A DNA stretch of 64,000 nt from Dyadobacter sp. SG02 (GCF_900109045.1 NZ_FNYL01000011.1:1-64000), one strand, 5' to 3'. Positions 1 to 9,180 are shown, counted from the stretch's first letter. Numbers and translations are program-made. Notes: a model not told the origin generated them from the sequence alone.

Positions 1-228
1 CAAGTAAATGTGGACCTGGAAAGACATAAACAGCAGGCAGACGAGTTACTGAAAAGTGAAGAGGGAATCCAGAAACGAAAAAAGCGGTGCTTTGATGTCG
101 AACCTGTCTTCGGCAATATCAAGCATAACCACAACTTTCGCCGGTTCATGCTCCGTGGCAAGCAAAAGGTTGAGATCGAATGGGGATTGATTGCGATAGC
201 ACAGAATATCAGGAAGAAGGCAGCTTAG
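1..228 (+). CDS. IS transposase, C-terminal fragment (cut by window start)
   Basis: The reading frame is open from the window edge and ends at a TAG. The visible part holds the C-terminal end of a DDE transposase of the IS1182/IS5-like type: a basic stretch RKKRCFDVEPVFGNIKHN followed by FRRFMLRG and a helix ending in IAQNIRKKAA. In these families this is the region of the last catalytic acid (the E of the VEPVFG motif) and the C-terminal helix. The start and most of the gene lie outside the window, so I cannot say whether the element is intact. A hairpin about 90 bp downstream may mark the element end or its terminator. Confidence 0.75.
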   Translation, partial: QVNVDLERHKQQADELLKSEEGIQKRKKRCFDVEPVFGNIKHNHNFRRFMLRGKQKVEIEWGLIAIAQNIRKKAA

Positions 229-314
229 ATAGGCTTGATCTAGCTCAGGAACTGCCCATGCCGCTAAAATCTTATACCAATCGGAAAACACGTTTGTAAA
301 CCATTTAAAACAGA

Positions 315-345
315 AGCCCGTCCCAAAAATGATTTGAGACGGGCT
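315..345. terminator. Hairpin after transposase fragment
   Basis: AGCCCGTC at 315-322 pairs with GACGGGCT at 338-345 and is followed by CATTTTTC on the plus strand. It could end transposase transcription, end the minus-strand lipoprotein region, or lie at the right end of the insertion sequence. The sequence alone does not decide between these. Confidence 0.5.
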
Positions 346-379
346 CATTTTTCATTATTCCATAACCCTCATCAATTTA

Positions 380-838
380 TTAGTCTTTCAAATCCGCCTT
401 TACTTTGGCGATCTTTTCCTTGGTATTCGCCTTGAACTCGTCCCACTTGTCGGCGGTTTCGTTCTGGGCGCGCTTCCAGGAAGCCTGTAACTCTTCTTTT
501 TCAGCATTCAATTCTCTTTTGCGCTCCCGCCATTTGGCTTTTTCCTTGTCGGCCGTCTTGTCAATTTTGGCGTCGGCTTCCTCTATTTTACGGTCGAGTT
601 TGCCGATAGCGTCGTCGATATCTCTTTTCAATTCGTCCTTATCTTCTTTCACTTTGGCTTCAAAATCATCCCCTGCTTCCTTGATATCGGCTTTGGCGTC
701 GGCCACATTTTCGTCCATATCGTTTTTAGCTTCCTCCACCGTCTCTTTGGCGGAGTCCTTTGTTTTGTCTGAACAGCTCGTCAGCGAAAGTGTACCGGCG
801 AGTAACAGAGAGGCGACAATCCATGTGATCTTTTTCAT
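380..838 (-). CDS. Coiled-coil lipoprotein, function unknown
   Basis: A 152-residue protein with a lipoprotein signal: basic start MKK, a hydrophobic stretch, and the lipobox LTSC with Cys near residue 22. The rest is almost entirely charged (Lys, Glu, Asp, Ala) with heptad-like spacing, which predicts long amphipathic helices or a coiled coil such as those seen in stress-induced periplasmic apolipoprotein-like or YtxH-type proteins. It has no catalytic motif. It is expected to be anchored to a membrane facing the periplasm. It is divergent from the TonB receptor gene, with about 230 bp between them. A role in envelope stress or spacing is only a guess. Confidence 0.8.
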   Translation of the reverse strand: MKKITWIVASLLLAGTLSLTSCSDKTKDSAKETVEEAKNDMDENVADAKADIKEAGDDFEAKVKEDKDELKRDIDDAIGKLDRKIEEADAKIDKTADKEKAKWRERKRELNAEKEELQASWKRAQNETADKWDEFKANTKEKIAKVKADLKD

Positions 839-1069
839 CTTTTCGGGTATTAAGTTGATTTCAATGATTGTGTGAATGCATTGATCAGAGCAAAAAGCTT
901 ACCAGGGTGCAGAACGTATATCCGCGTGTTTTTTGTAGAAAATTCTTCTCAGACCGCCGGAAGTCGTTGAACTTCGCACCAGACTGGACGGTTAAGCGCA
1001 TAGTGATATATTGAAACTGTTGGCATTTATGATCAGCTTTGCATTTTATTAATATACTCCTAAACCTAT

Positions 1070-3142
1070 ATGCTCAAAATCTCTATTACCGGCGCTCTTG
1101 CCGCTTTCCTCATTATCCACGAATCCGGGCCGGCATTAGCCCAAAGCGATTCGCTGCAAGCGCGCGACTTGCGCGAGGTTACCGTGCACGCATTCGAATC
1201 CGACAAAAACCCACTGACGACCACCGCAACGGTAGGCATGCTCACGCCGCGCTCGCTCAGCCGGTTTTCCAATTATACCTGGGCTAACGCGGTCAACACG
1301 ATCCCGGGCGTACGCATGGAAGAGCGCTCGCCGGGCAGTTACCGGTTTTCCGTCCGCGGGAGTTTGATACGGTCGCCATTTGGCGTGCGCAATGTGAAAT
1401 TTTACTGGAATGGCATTCCGTTCACCGACGCGAGCGGCAATACGCCCCTGAACTCGGTCGATTATGGGGCTATTCAAAGCATGGAAGTGATCAAAGGCCC
1501 GGGTAGCAGTATCTACGGCGCGGGTACCGGCGGTGTGGTGCTTATGCAGAGCCGGCCGGACAACGAATTCCAGAACCGCGCGGAGCAAAGTGTGAGTTTT
1601 GGTAAATATGGCTTCCAAAGCCGCAATTCGACCTTGCAAATCGGCGATATTTCCATTCAGTACGGCCATAGCGAACAGGACGGCTACCGCAAGCAAAGCG
1701 GCATGGTACGCGATGCGATCCGGTTTACGTCCAATTCAAGCATTGGCGAGAAGGGCACATTGTCGTTGCTGGGAATGTATTCGGATTTGTACTACCAAAC
1801 ACCGGGTGGCATTAACCTTGCCCAATATCAAACCGACCCCAAGCTCGCCCGCCAATCCACCCCGACGGTACCAGGCAGCGAGGCGCAAAAAGCGGCGATT
1901 TATACCAGGCTGGCATTGCTGGGTGGTAATTATGTATTACAATTATCGGACAAATGGACACAATCCACCGCTTTGTACCTGACCTTCACCGATTTTGCCA
2001 ACCCATTCATTTCCAATTTTGAAAAAAGGGATGAAAACGGTGTCGGCGGGCGGAATATCTGGCAAAACAAATCGGAATGGGGGAATGTAAAAACCAACTG
2101 GACCAGCGGTTTTGAATGGCAATACGGCAAATCGGCCCAGCGGAATTACGATAACAAGGGCGGCGTTGCGGACAAGCAGCAGACCGTCGAGGATATCCGC
2201 ACCGCCAACCTGTCGGTATTCAGCCAGCTGGAAGCGACTTTGCTCACCGACCTGACACTAAGCGCAGGTTTGAGCTACAATACTTCCAAATACAAATACG
2301 AACGCTACTTCCCGCTTCCGTTCAACGAAGACCAGAAGACATTCGACGGCATATTCGTCCCGCGCTTCGCCGCCAATAAGGTGATTGCCGGCAACTGGTC
2401 GGTTACTGCATCGTACAGCGGCGGGTTCTCCCCTCCTACCTTACAGGAAGTACGGCCGTCGGCAGGTGGTTTCCGGAAGGACCTGGAAGCTGAAAAAGGC
2501 AATAATACCGAAATTGGCATCCGGAAAGCGGGAAAGGTTATTTCGGGAGAGATCAGTCTGTACCATTTCGGATTGCGTAATGCGATCGTGCGCAGGCTGG
2601 ACGAGGCTGGTGCCGAATATTTTGTAAATGCAGGTAAAACCAAACAGAATGGCCTGGAATGGACCATCGGCTGGGACATTCTTTCCGATCCGAAACTGCC
2701 GGTGATGCTGAAACTCTGGAATACCGGCACTTATACCAAATACACCTACGAGGAATTCCAGCAGGCCGACGTCGACCTGAGCGGGAAACTCATTCCCGGC
2801 ATTCCACGTTTTTCACAGTCGACAGGCCTGGATGTGTTGCTCAAATACGGCATTTCAGCATTCCTGACCTATCAGCACGGCGATTCGTTTTACCTTAATG
2901 ACGCAAATACCGTCAAAAACACGGCTTATAACCAGTGGATGGCGCGTGTGAGCTGGAAGAAAAGCTGGGGACAACATTTTTACAGTGAGCTGTCGGCATC
3001 CGCGGAGAAGGTCAATGCGGGTATTTACAGCCTGGGCTACGACCTGAACGCATTTGGTAACCGCTATTACAACGGCGCGCCGAAAAACAACCTCTGGGCC
3101 GGTGTAAAGATCGGCTGGGAATGGCAGAAAAATTCAAAATAA
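1070..3142 (+). CDS. TonB-dependent outer-membrane receptor
   Basis: A 690-residue protein with a signal peptide (about residues 1-24, ending ALAQ), a plug domain (about 35-160, with IPGVRMEERSPGSYRFSVRG and a GPGSSIYGAGTGGVV motif), and a C-terminal beta-barrel with alternating aromatic strands, ending in a short WEWQKNSK tail. It lacks the N-terminal CarboxypepD_reg domain of SusC-type receptors, so it resembles siderophore, heme or vitamin receptors. The ligand is not readable from the sequence. Its TAA stop shares an A with the ATG of hemW downstream, so the two genes are probably translated in a coupled way. I saw no clear Fur box in the roughly 230 bp upstream. Confidence 0.9.
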   Translation: MLKISITGALAAFLIIHESGPALAQSDSLQARDLREVTVHAFESDKNPLTTTATVGMLTPRSLSRFSNYTWANAVNTIPGVRMEERSPGSYRFSVRGSLIRSPFGVRNVKFYWNGIPFTDASGNTPLNSVDYGAIQSMEVIKGPGSSIYGAGTGGVVLMQSRPDNEFQNRAEQSVSFGKYGFQSRNSTLQIGDISIQYGHSEQDGYRKQSGMVRDAIRFTSNSSIGEKGTLSLLGMYSDLYYQTPGGINLAQYQTDPKLARQSTPTVPGSEAQKAAIYTRLALLGGNYVLQLSDKWTQSTALYLTFTDFANPFISNFEKRDENGVGGRNIWQNKSEWGNVKTNWTSGFEWQYGKSAQRNYDNKGGVADKQQTVEDIRTANLSVFSQLEATLLTDLTLSAGLSYNTSKYKYERYFPLPFNEDQKTFDGIFVPRFAANKVIAGNWSVTASYSGGFSPPTLQEVRPSAGGFRKDLEAEKGNNTEIGIRKAGKVISGEISLYHFGLRNAIVRRLDEAGAEYFVNAGKTKQNGLEWTIGWDILSDPKLPVMLKLWNTGTYTKYTYEEFQQADVDLSGKLIPGIPRFSQSTGLDVLLKYGISAFLTYQHGDSFYLNDANTVKNTAYNQWMARVSWKKSWGQHFYSELSASAEKVNAGIYSLGYDLNAFGNRYYNGAPKNNLWAGVKIGWEWQKNSK

Positions 3143-4266
3143 TGCATTTATACATCCATATCCCCTTTTGCAAACAGGCTTGCCATTATTGCGATTTCCA
3201 TTTCAGTACCAACACCACCAACAAGCGTGCCGTAGTGGAGGCCATTGCGCGGGAAATCGTTTTGAGGAAGTCCTATTTGCCGGACGGGGATATGGAAACC
3301 ATTTATTTCGGCGGCGGCACGCCTTCGATGCTCGACGAAGCGGAGCTGCATTTCCTGCTTGAAACCATTCACAAGCATTTCCGCGTGGCACCCAATGCGG
3401 AGATTACCTTAGAAGCAAACCCCGACGACCTGAATGCGGCAAGCCTGCAAATGTTTGCCAAAGCAGGCATTAACCGCCTCAGTATAGGCATACAATCATT
3501 CCACGAGCCGCATTTACGCTTCATGAACCGCGCGCATTCGGCCGTGGAAGCCGAGCAATGCGTAACACTGGCGCAAAATGCGGGTATCGACAATATTTCC
3601 ATCGACCTGATCTACGCGATTCCTTCGGAGGATCACGACATTCTGCATAGTGACCTTTTCAAAGCATTTACACTCAATGTCCCGCACATTTCGGCCTACT
3701 GCCTTACCATCGAGCCGCAAACGGCTTTTGGAAGCTGGCTGAAAAAGAAGAAGATGAGGCCGATTGAAGAAGAATATGCGGCGCAGCAGTTTGAAATACT
3801 CGTGAAATCGCTCGGTGAGCATGGGTATGAGCAATACGAGATCTCCAACTTCGCCAGAAATGGACATTACAGCAATCACAACAGTTCCTATTGGAAACAG
3901 CATCCGTACCTGGGCGTGGGCCCAAGCGCACACTCGTACAATGGCGCGAGCCGCGAGTACAATATTTCCAATAATGCCAAATACCTGGAAGCGATTCAAA
4001 AAGGGCTTATTCCCGCAACCATAGAAGCGCTTACACCTGCCGACCGGACCAATGAATACCTGCTAACCGGCCTGCGCACCAAATGGGGGGTGGAATTACT
4101 CAAACTGGACGAGTTCTCCGCCGGCGCATTCGCATTGCAATCCGAAAGTGAATTGGAAAGGATGACCCGGAAAGGCTGGATCAGGGAAGATTCGGGGATA
4201 TTGCTGCTCACCGAAGCCGGTAAGCTCTTCGCCGACCGCATTGCCAGCGATCTTTTTATCGACTAA
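3142..4266 (+). CDS. hemW: HemW, radical SAM heme chaperone
   Basis: A 374-residue protein. The radical SAM motif CxxxCxxC lies at residues 10-17 (IPFCKQACHYCDF), right at the N-terminus as usual for HemW (formerly called oxygen-independent coproporphyrinogen oxidase-like). FGGGTPSML follows, then the TIM-barrel core (ANPDD, RLSIGIQSF, IDLIYAIP) and a C-terminal HemN_C-type wing. Family members bind heme and help load it into respiratory proteins rather than oxidise coproporphyrinogen. I chose the ATG that overlaps the receptor stop (TAATG), because the in-frame ATG seven codons earlier lies within the receptor gene and would add residues before the conserved MHLYIHIPFC start. A hairpin terminator follows at 4273. 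Confidence 0.92.
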   Translation: MHLYIHIPFCKQACHYCDFHFSTNTTNKRAVVEAIAREIVLRKSYLPDGDMETIYFGGGTPSMLDEAELHFLLETIHKHFRVAPNAEITLEANPDDLNAASLQMFAKAGINRLSIGIQSFHEPHLRFMNRAHSAVEAEQCVTLAQNAGIDNISIDLIYAIPSEDHDILHSDLFKAFTLNVPHISAYCLTIEPQTAFGSWLKKKKMRPIEEEYAAQQFEILVKSLGEHGYEQYEISNFARNGHYSNHNSSYWKQHPYLGVGPSAHSYNGASREYNISNNAKYLEAIQKGLIPATIEALTPADRTNEYLLTGLRTKWGVELLKLDEFSAGAFALQSESELERMTRKGWIREDSGILLLTEAGKLFADRIASDLFID

Positions 4267-4272
4267 AAAAAA

Positions 4273-4305
4273 TCGCCACACTGCGGGCAGCATGGCGAAT
4301 CTTTT
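4273..4305. terminator. Terminator between hemW and the OsmC gene
   Basis: TCGCCA (4273-4278) pairs with TGGCGA (4293-4298), with an inner TGC/GCA pairing, followed by ATCTTTT on the plus strand and preceded by an A run. It lies between convergent genes and probably serves both. Confidence 0.7.
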
Positions 4306-4320
4306 AAAACTGGACTGAAA

Positions 4321-4746
4321 CTAGGCTTCTACCAGTTCCGCGTTCAATGTAATCTCAGTGTTGAGCAACTGGGAAATAGGGCATTCCTTTTTCGCCTTGT
4401 CGGCAACCTGTGCAAACTGCTCCGCGCTGATGCCCGGAACCTGTGCTTTCAATTCGATAGCGCTTTTAACAATCTTGCCTTGTGCCGGGTCAAGCGAAAT
4501 TGTGGCAGTCGCATTTAGCTCGTCGGCTGTAAAACCTGCGGCATTCAGTTCGAAGCTCAGTTTCATCGCGAAACATCCGGCGTGTGCAGCGGCAACCAGT
4601 TCTTCGGGGTTGGTTCCCTTACCGTCGGCAAAACGGGTATTGAAAGAGTACTGGGTATTTTCCAGAACTGTGCTCTGCGTGCTGATCGTACCTGTACCTT
4701 CTTTGCCGGTACCTTTCCAAATGGCGGTTGCTTTACGGTTAATCAT
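4321..4746 (-). CDS. osmC: OsmC-family peroxiredoxin
   Basis: A 141-residue, full-length OsmC subfamily protein. Both redox cysteines are present: Cys58 in AAAHAGCFAM (peroxidatic) and Cys122 in KKECPISQLL (resolving). The NPEELVAAAH motif of the family is also seen. Members reduce organic hydroperoxides in the cytoplasm and are induced by osmotic or stationary-phase stress. It is a single-gene unit with a well-matched promoter upstream (4794-4825) and is convergent with hemW. Confidence 0.92.
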   Translation of the reverse strand: MINRKATAIWKGTGKEGTGTISTQSTVLENTQYSFNTRFADGKGTNPEELVAAAHAGCFAMKLSFELNAAGFTADELNATATISLDPAQGKIVKSAIELKAQVPGISAEQFAQVADKAKKECPISQLLNTEITLNAELVEA

Positions 4747-4793
4747 CGTTGTTCCTTTTTAATGTTAGTTGATCCTAAAATCGTTGTTTCCGT

Positions 4794-4825
4794 GAAAAGT
4801 AGCACGTAAACGATATCTACGCAAA
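4794..4825 (-). promoter_or_regulatory. Bacteroidota-type promoter for osmC
   Basis: On the minus strand TTTG (4825-4822) is followed by exactly 20 nt and then TACTTTTC (4801-4794). This fits the TTTG / TAnnTTTG arrangement of Bacteroidota housekeeping promoters with one mismatch in the -7 box. It lies about 48 bp before the osmC start. Confidence 0.55.
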
Positions 4826-5016
4826 CAATCAATGCATTAAAAACACAATAATTACTTACCGTCCTCTGTTCCAGTATGTGCCTCCCTGTGATGCATGGAA
4901 CGGCATTTTTTTAGTTAATAAAGGTTAATGCCCGATCGGGATTTAAACTTTATAATTGCATCATCATCTAATCACAAATTGTTAACAGATTTCTCAATTA
5001 TCTCAACTCACAAGTC

Positions 5017-5550
5017 ATGAACAGAAAACTCTTGCCCCTAGTGTTACTCGTTGTCGCTGCATTGTTCCAAAGTTGCGAGGGGCCGAAAGGCGATCCCGGA
5101 CCACAGGGAGGCGACGTGCTCGGCCGGACCTTCGATATCATCAATGTAGACTTTACTTCTGCCAACAATTTTGGCTACGTCCTGAATTTTAAGCAGCAGA
5201 ATATTGAAGTCGTCCCTACCGACGCGGTGCTGGTGTATGTATACTGGAACGACCAGGGTAACCTCAAAGCTTACCGACCGCTGCCTCAAACTGCATTTCT
5301 TGACAATGGCGTGTTGGTAACTTATAACTTCGACCGCACGGACGACGATATGGAAATTTTCATAGATTCAAATATCGACCGGGCCAAACTTCCTACCACC
5401 CACACCCGTGGCTTCGAATTCCGCGTGATAGTCATTCCTTCCGATCCCCTCCAACGTGCCAATGCCGAAGTGGATTTGAACGACTACGAAGCGGTAGTTA
5501 AAGCATTCAACATCGACGAATCGAAAATCAAGAAAATTTCAGCTCAATAA
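5017..5550 (+). CDS. Lipoprotein with a short collagen-like segment
   Basis: A 177-residue protein. The signal peptide ends in the lipobox LFQSC (Cys20), which is followed at once by a Gly-X-Y run, EGPKGDPGPQGG, and then a globular part with no known motif. The short collagen-like stretch directly after the lipidated Cys is a recurrent layout in Bacteroidota lipoproteins and may act as a stiff spacer or trimerisation point. The globular part is rich in beta-type residues. The function is unknown. The gene stands alone and is closed by a strong terminator at 5595. Confidence 0.8.
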   Translation: MNRKLLPLVLLVVAALFQSCEGPKGDPGPQGGDVLGRTFDIINVDFTSANNFGYVLNFKQQNIEVVPTDAVLVYVYWNDQGNLKAYRPLPQTAFLDNGVLVTYNFDRTDDDMEIFIDSNIDRAKLPTTHTRGFEFRVIVIPSDPLQRANAEVDLNDYEAVVKAFNIDESKIKKISAQ

Positions 5551-5594
5551 GTTAAAAGTTCCCCCACTTTTGGGTTTCTGGAATAATTTTTATA

Positions 5595-5626
5595 AAATCC
5601 GGTAAAAATTACCGGATTTCTTTTTT
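5595..5626 (+). terminator. Intrinsic terminator after the collagen-like lipoprotein gene
   Basis: A perfect 11-bp stem (AAATCCGGTAA at 5595-5605, TTACCGGATTT at 5609-5619) with a 3-nt loop, followed by CTTTTTTC. Confidence 0.85.
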
Positions 5627-5635
5627 CCCTGACTT

Positions 5636-6256
5636 ATGAAAGTTGTTTTAAGCACACTGTTTATAGTTCTGGTCGCGGCGTTTGGATCACAAGCACAAAC
5701 TTTTACCGAAGAGACTAATCAGTACAGAAATCATTACAAAGAGGAGTTCCTGCACTCCGACAACTCGCCGCTCAAAGCAGCGGACCTGCCCTATTTGCAG
5801 TTCTACGAGCCCGATTCCACCTACCGCGTAGTCGCCCATTTTGAAAAAGCGAAAGGCAAATCCTTCGAAATGCCTACATACAGCGGAATGAACAAGACCT
5901 ACGTGAAATACGGGACATTGAAATTCAAAGTGAACGGCAGGAGACAAAAGCTGACGGTGTACCGCAGCCTGAGCCTGCAACAACTCGCGAAATACAAGGA
6001 TTACCTTTTCATACCTTTCAAGGACAAAACCAACGGCGCCGATACCTACGGCGGCGGCCGCTACCTCGACCTGAAAACGACCGATCTGAAAGACGGGACC
6101 TGCGTGCTCGACTTTAATAAAGCATATAATCCGTATTGCGCGTACAGTACGGGCTACAATTGTCCGATCCCGCCGCTGAACAACCACCTGGCGATCGCGG
6201 TCACAGCCGGGGAAAAGAATTTCACGAAACATCATCAGGAGGCGAGCATCAAATAG
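5636..6256 (+). CDS. DUF1684 secreted protein
   Basis: A 206-residue protein with a signal peptide (about residues 1-20, ending SQAQ). The mature part matches DUF1684 as I know it: an N-terminal YRNHYKEEFL helix, the KYGTLKFKVNG strand pair, LFIPFKDKTNGADTYGGGRYLDL, and the C-terminal DFNKAYNPYCAY...NCPIPPLNNHLAIAV block. DUF1684 proteins are common in Bacteroidota and Actinobacteria; their biochemical function is not established. The start lies only about 10 bp after the previous terminator, so its promoter must overlap that region. A long hairpin closes the gene. Confidence 0.88.
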   Translation: MKVVLSTLFIVLVAAFGSQAQTFTEETNQYRNHYKEEFLHSDNSPLKAADLPYLQFYEPDSTYRVVAHFEKAKGKSFEMPTYSGMNKTYVKYGTLKFKVNGRRQKLTVYRSLSLQQLAKYKDYLFIPFKDKTNGADTYGGGRYLDLKTTDLKDGTCVLDFNKAYNPYCAYSTGYNCPIPPLNNHLAIAVTAGEKNFTKHHQEASIK

Positions 6257-6260
6257 CCAT

Positions 6261-6300
6261 CATGAAAAACGCCCGACTTTTCAGCCGGGCGTTTTTCATG
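6261..6300. terminator. Bidirectional terminator, perfect 15-bp stem
   Basis: CATGAAAAACGCCCG (6261-6275) pairs perfectly with CGGGCGTTTTTCATG (6286-6300) around a 10-nt loop, so either strand gives a GC stem followed by a U tract. It separates the DUF1684 gene from the convergent membrane-protein gene. Confidence 0.88.
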
Positions 6301-6311
6301 AATGCCGTCGA

Positions 6312-6863
6312 TCAGGCTTTCAATATTTCTTTTTGCTTCAAAATGCGTTCGAAAACCTTGATATCGTGCTCCGAAGTGAAAATATTGAATGGCAAATGCA
6401 GGAATTGTCCTTTTGAAATAACCAGTACATAAGCGTCCTTGTCTTTATATCCTTCCACGATCTGCTCCCATTTCATCACACTGCCTTCTTTCACATTGAG
6501 CTTCATGAGAATCTGACGGTTGTCGATCTCGTAGGAGAACTTCTCAAACATCGGCTTGTATTGCGCAAGCTGCGTGATGCCGGTGAACTGGATCAGCCAG
6601 AACAGCACATAAAGGATAGAAGCAACCACAACGGTGATATAAATCCACAAATTGGGATAAATGCCCGTGAGGCTAATGACCGCATTGATCAGGATCAGGG
6701 CCACAGGGATAAGTACCCATTTAAGCTGCGTTTTAAAAAAATAACGCATGGCCAGTGAAATGTATTTTTGGGTAGGTAAGGCGTACTTCTTGGTACGAAC
6801 CGCAGCCGGGTTCGTAGGCATTTGATAGACGGGCTGGTGTTTGTTTACCGAAACTTTGGCCAT
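6312..6863 (-). CDS. Membrane protein with YcxB-like C-terminal domain
   Basis: A 183-residue protein. I place the start at the ATG giving MAKVSVNKHQ, because the 71 in-frame codons upstream show no conserved features and run through an A/T-rich leader. Two adjacent hydrophobic segments follow (about 55-75 and 80-102), and then a soluble C-terminal part with EIDNRQILMKLNVKEGSVM and FLHLPFNIF, a pattern I associate with the YcxB-like domain. It is probably an inner-membrane protein with a cytoplasmic beta domain. Function unknown. It is transcribed divergently from the BatA gene. Confidence 0.7.
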   Translation of the reverse strand: MAKVSVNKHQPVYQMPTNPAAVRTKKYALPTQKYISLAMRYFFKTQLKWVLIPVALILINAVISLTGIYPNLWIYITVVVASILYVLFWLIQFTGITQLAQYKPMFEKFSYEIDNRQILMKLNVKEGSVMKWEQIVEGYKDKDAYVLVISKGQFLHLPFNIFTSEHDIKVFERILKQKEILKA

Positions 6864-7100
6864 AACTCTGTTTAAATTAACGATCTTCTCAGTTTGCGAC
6901 GGCTGTTCGAAACACGGTCCGGGCAAATGAAGTGCAAAGTTAGAAAAAAGCGCCCGAGATATGAGAAAGGTCCGGAAATAAAAAACTGTTAGGAGAAATT
7001 GGTGTAATTTGTCTTTCCTAACTGCGTTGAACATTTGAAAAGTGCCGTTTTGAAGCCATATTCGGCAACTGATCACTGATACAAGACTATCCTAAGCTAC

Positions 7101-9155
7101 ATGAGTTTCCTTTTTCCGTCCTTCCTGTGGGGTTTGCTGGCGATATCGGTTCCGATTGCCGTTCACATTTTCAATTTCAGGCGGACAAAAAGGGTCTACT
7201 TCACGAATGTGGCATTTCTGAAAGCGGTTGAAACGCAAACAAAGTCGATTCGCCAGATCAAGCACTGGCTCGTCATGGCGGCGCGGATACTGGCCATTGC
7301 CTGCCTTGCATTGGCGTTCTCCCAGCCATTCATTCCCGCGGAAAGCAATGTGGCCGTCGACAAGCGGGGCATTACCAGTCTTTACCTCGACAATTCGCTG
7401 AGTATGGAAAGCGAGCTGAACAACAAGCGCTACCTCGACATTGCGACCGGCCGATTGAGTGATTTATTGGGATTGTTCAAAAACGCGACTTCGCTCCAAC
7501 TCGTAACCAACGACTTTTCGGCCCAGGAACAGGGCCTATACCCCGCTGAAAAGCTCCGCGACCGCCTGACGACCATCGGGCTCTCAGGCACGCCGCGCAC
7601 GCTCGAACAGGTGTATAAGCGCCAGGAAAACCTCATGGCGAGGCATTCGCAATCCGGCAGGAACCAGCTCTTCTGGTTTTCGGATTTCCAGAAAAGCACG
7701 GCTGGCGACCTTTCTGCCATTCAAACCGACTCGACGAACCAGATTTTCCTGGTACCGGTGCAGGCGGAGGCAGAAAAGAATGTATTTGTAGATTCCGCCT
7801 GGCTGAATACGCCATTTATCCGGGAACTTCAAAACAATATACTCTTTGTAAAAGTGAGCAATTCCGGCAACCGCGAGGCGCGGAATGTGGTATTGAGGCT
7901 AAGCCTGGATAATACACAGGCGTCGACGGCATCCGTGAATGTGCCGGCCAACGGCAGCGCGACGGCCAGGTTCAACTTCAATCTGAAAGGAAAAGGATAT
8001 AAAAAAGGCCAGATCACATTCGACGATTTCCCGGTTACTTTTGACAACGACTATTATTTTGTACTGAATGCGTCGCCGCTCATCCGCGTGTTGCATGTAT
8101 ACGGGCAGAAGCCGGAGGGTAATTACATTGAGAACGTGTATGCCAACGACAGTCTTTTTACGCTGCAAAGTTACAGCGCCCAGAATGTCGACCCGGGGCT
8201 GATCAAAAACTCGGATTTGGTGGTATTGGAAGGTGTCACGCAGCTTTCGGGTACATTGCCGCAGGATTTGCAGGACTTCGTTCGTCAGGGCGGCAGTCTG
8301 GCCATCATCCCTCCTACCGCTCCGGCAGCGGACAGTTACAGCCGCTTTTTAAGTCCGCTAGGCATCAATGGCATTACTTCCGAAAAAGCCCAGGCGCCGC
8401 TTCCCCTGGCTGTCCCCGACCGCAACAATCCGTTTTTCAGCGATGTTTTTGAGGAATCGATGCGCCAGGAAATGAACCTTAACCTGCCCGGCGCATTGCC
8501 CGTGTGGAGCTGGGCGAATGCAGGGCAGCAGCTACTGACGTTGCGGAACGGACAGACCTATCTTAACCAGGTACTGGCAGGAACGGGCAAAACCTATGTG
8601 TTCGCTGCGCCTTTAAATCAGGAAAATGGTAATGTAGCACAACACGCCATATTTGTGCCGGTCATGTATAAAATAGCCGCTTCGAGCGTCAGACAACAGC
8701 GTACTTCGTTTACTTTTGATGAAAACCCGATCAGTCTGACCGTCGATAAACCGAAACCTAACTCGGTTTATAAACTACGACGGAACAAAACGGAGATCAT
8801 CCCCGTCCAGCGTGTGGCAGGCAACCAGCTTTTGCTCGAAATCCCCCAGGGCGACCAAGCCGCCGACGGGCTGACAGCAGGCTATTTCGAACTGGTGCTC
8901 GACAACAAAACTGAACAGATCATCGCCCTGAACCACAACCACGCCGAATCGAAACTGCAATACTATTCGCCCGACGAGCTCCGGGCCGCATTCTCCGGCA
9001 AAAAGAATGTACAAGTCTTCGACCGCATCGACGACGACGCCTTCTCTACTGCATTCCAGCAACAGAATATGGGGACTAACCTCTGGAAGTTCTTTCTTTA
9101 TGCGGCGTTGTTCTTTCTATTGGTAGAGATAGGTTTAATTCGGTTTTTGAAGTAG
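7101..9155 (+). CDS. BatA/aerotolerance-type membrane protein with vWA-like domain
   Basis: A 684-residue protein. The N-terminus carries the BatA signature: a membrane helix FLWGLLAISVPIAVHIFNF, then RRTKRVYFTNVAFLK, then a second helix at about 58-78. A vWA-like segment follows with a DxSxS site (YLDNSLSMESE), then a large beta-rich periplasmic part and a last membrane helix near 665-682. Bat proteins of Bacteroidota were first linked to aerotolerance; many members are only known by the domain. It is not next to the usual moxR-bat operon here. The length is typical for the stand-alone BatA-domain proteins of the order. Confidence 0.85.
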   Translation: MSFLFPSFLWGLLAISVPIAVHIFNFRRTKRVYFTNVAFLKAVETQTKSIRQIKHWLVMAARILAIACLALAFSQPFIPAESNVAVDKRGITSLYLDNSLSMESELNNKRYLDIATGRLSDLLGLFKNATSLQLVTNDFSAQEQGLYPAEKLRDRLTTIGLSGTPRTLEQVYKRQENLMARHSQSGRNQLFWFSDFQKSTAGDLSAIQTDSTNQIFLVPVQAEAEKNVFVDSAWLNTPFIRELQNNILFVKVSNSGNREARNVVLRLSLDNTQASTASVNVPANGSATARFNFNLKGKGYKKGQITFDDFPVTFDNDYYFVLNASPLIRVLHVYGQKPEGNYIENVYANDSLFTLQSYSAQNVDPGLIKNSDLVVLEGVTQLSGTLPQDLQDFVRQGGSLAIIPPTAPAADSYSRFLSPLGINGITSEKAQAPLPLAVPDRNNPFFSDVFEESMRQEMNLNLPGALPVWSWANAGQQLLTLRNGQTYLNQVLAGTGKTYVFAAPLNQENGNVAQHAIFVPVMYKIAASSVRQQRTSFTFDENPISLTVDKPKPNSVYKLRRNKTEIIPVQRVAGNQLLLEIPQGDQAADGLTAGYFELVLDNKTEQIIALNHNHAESKLQYYSPDELRAAFSGKKNVQVFDRIDDDAFSTAFQQQNMGTNLWKFFLYAALFFLLVEIGLIRFLK

Positions 9156-9180
9156 CAATTATCCTGTGACGATTTAGCGG

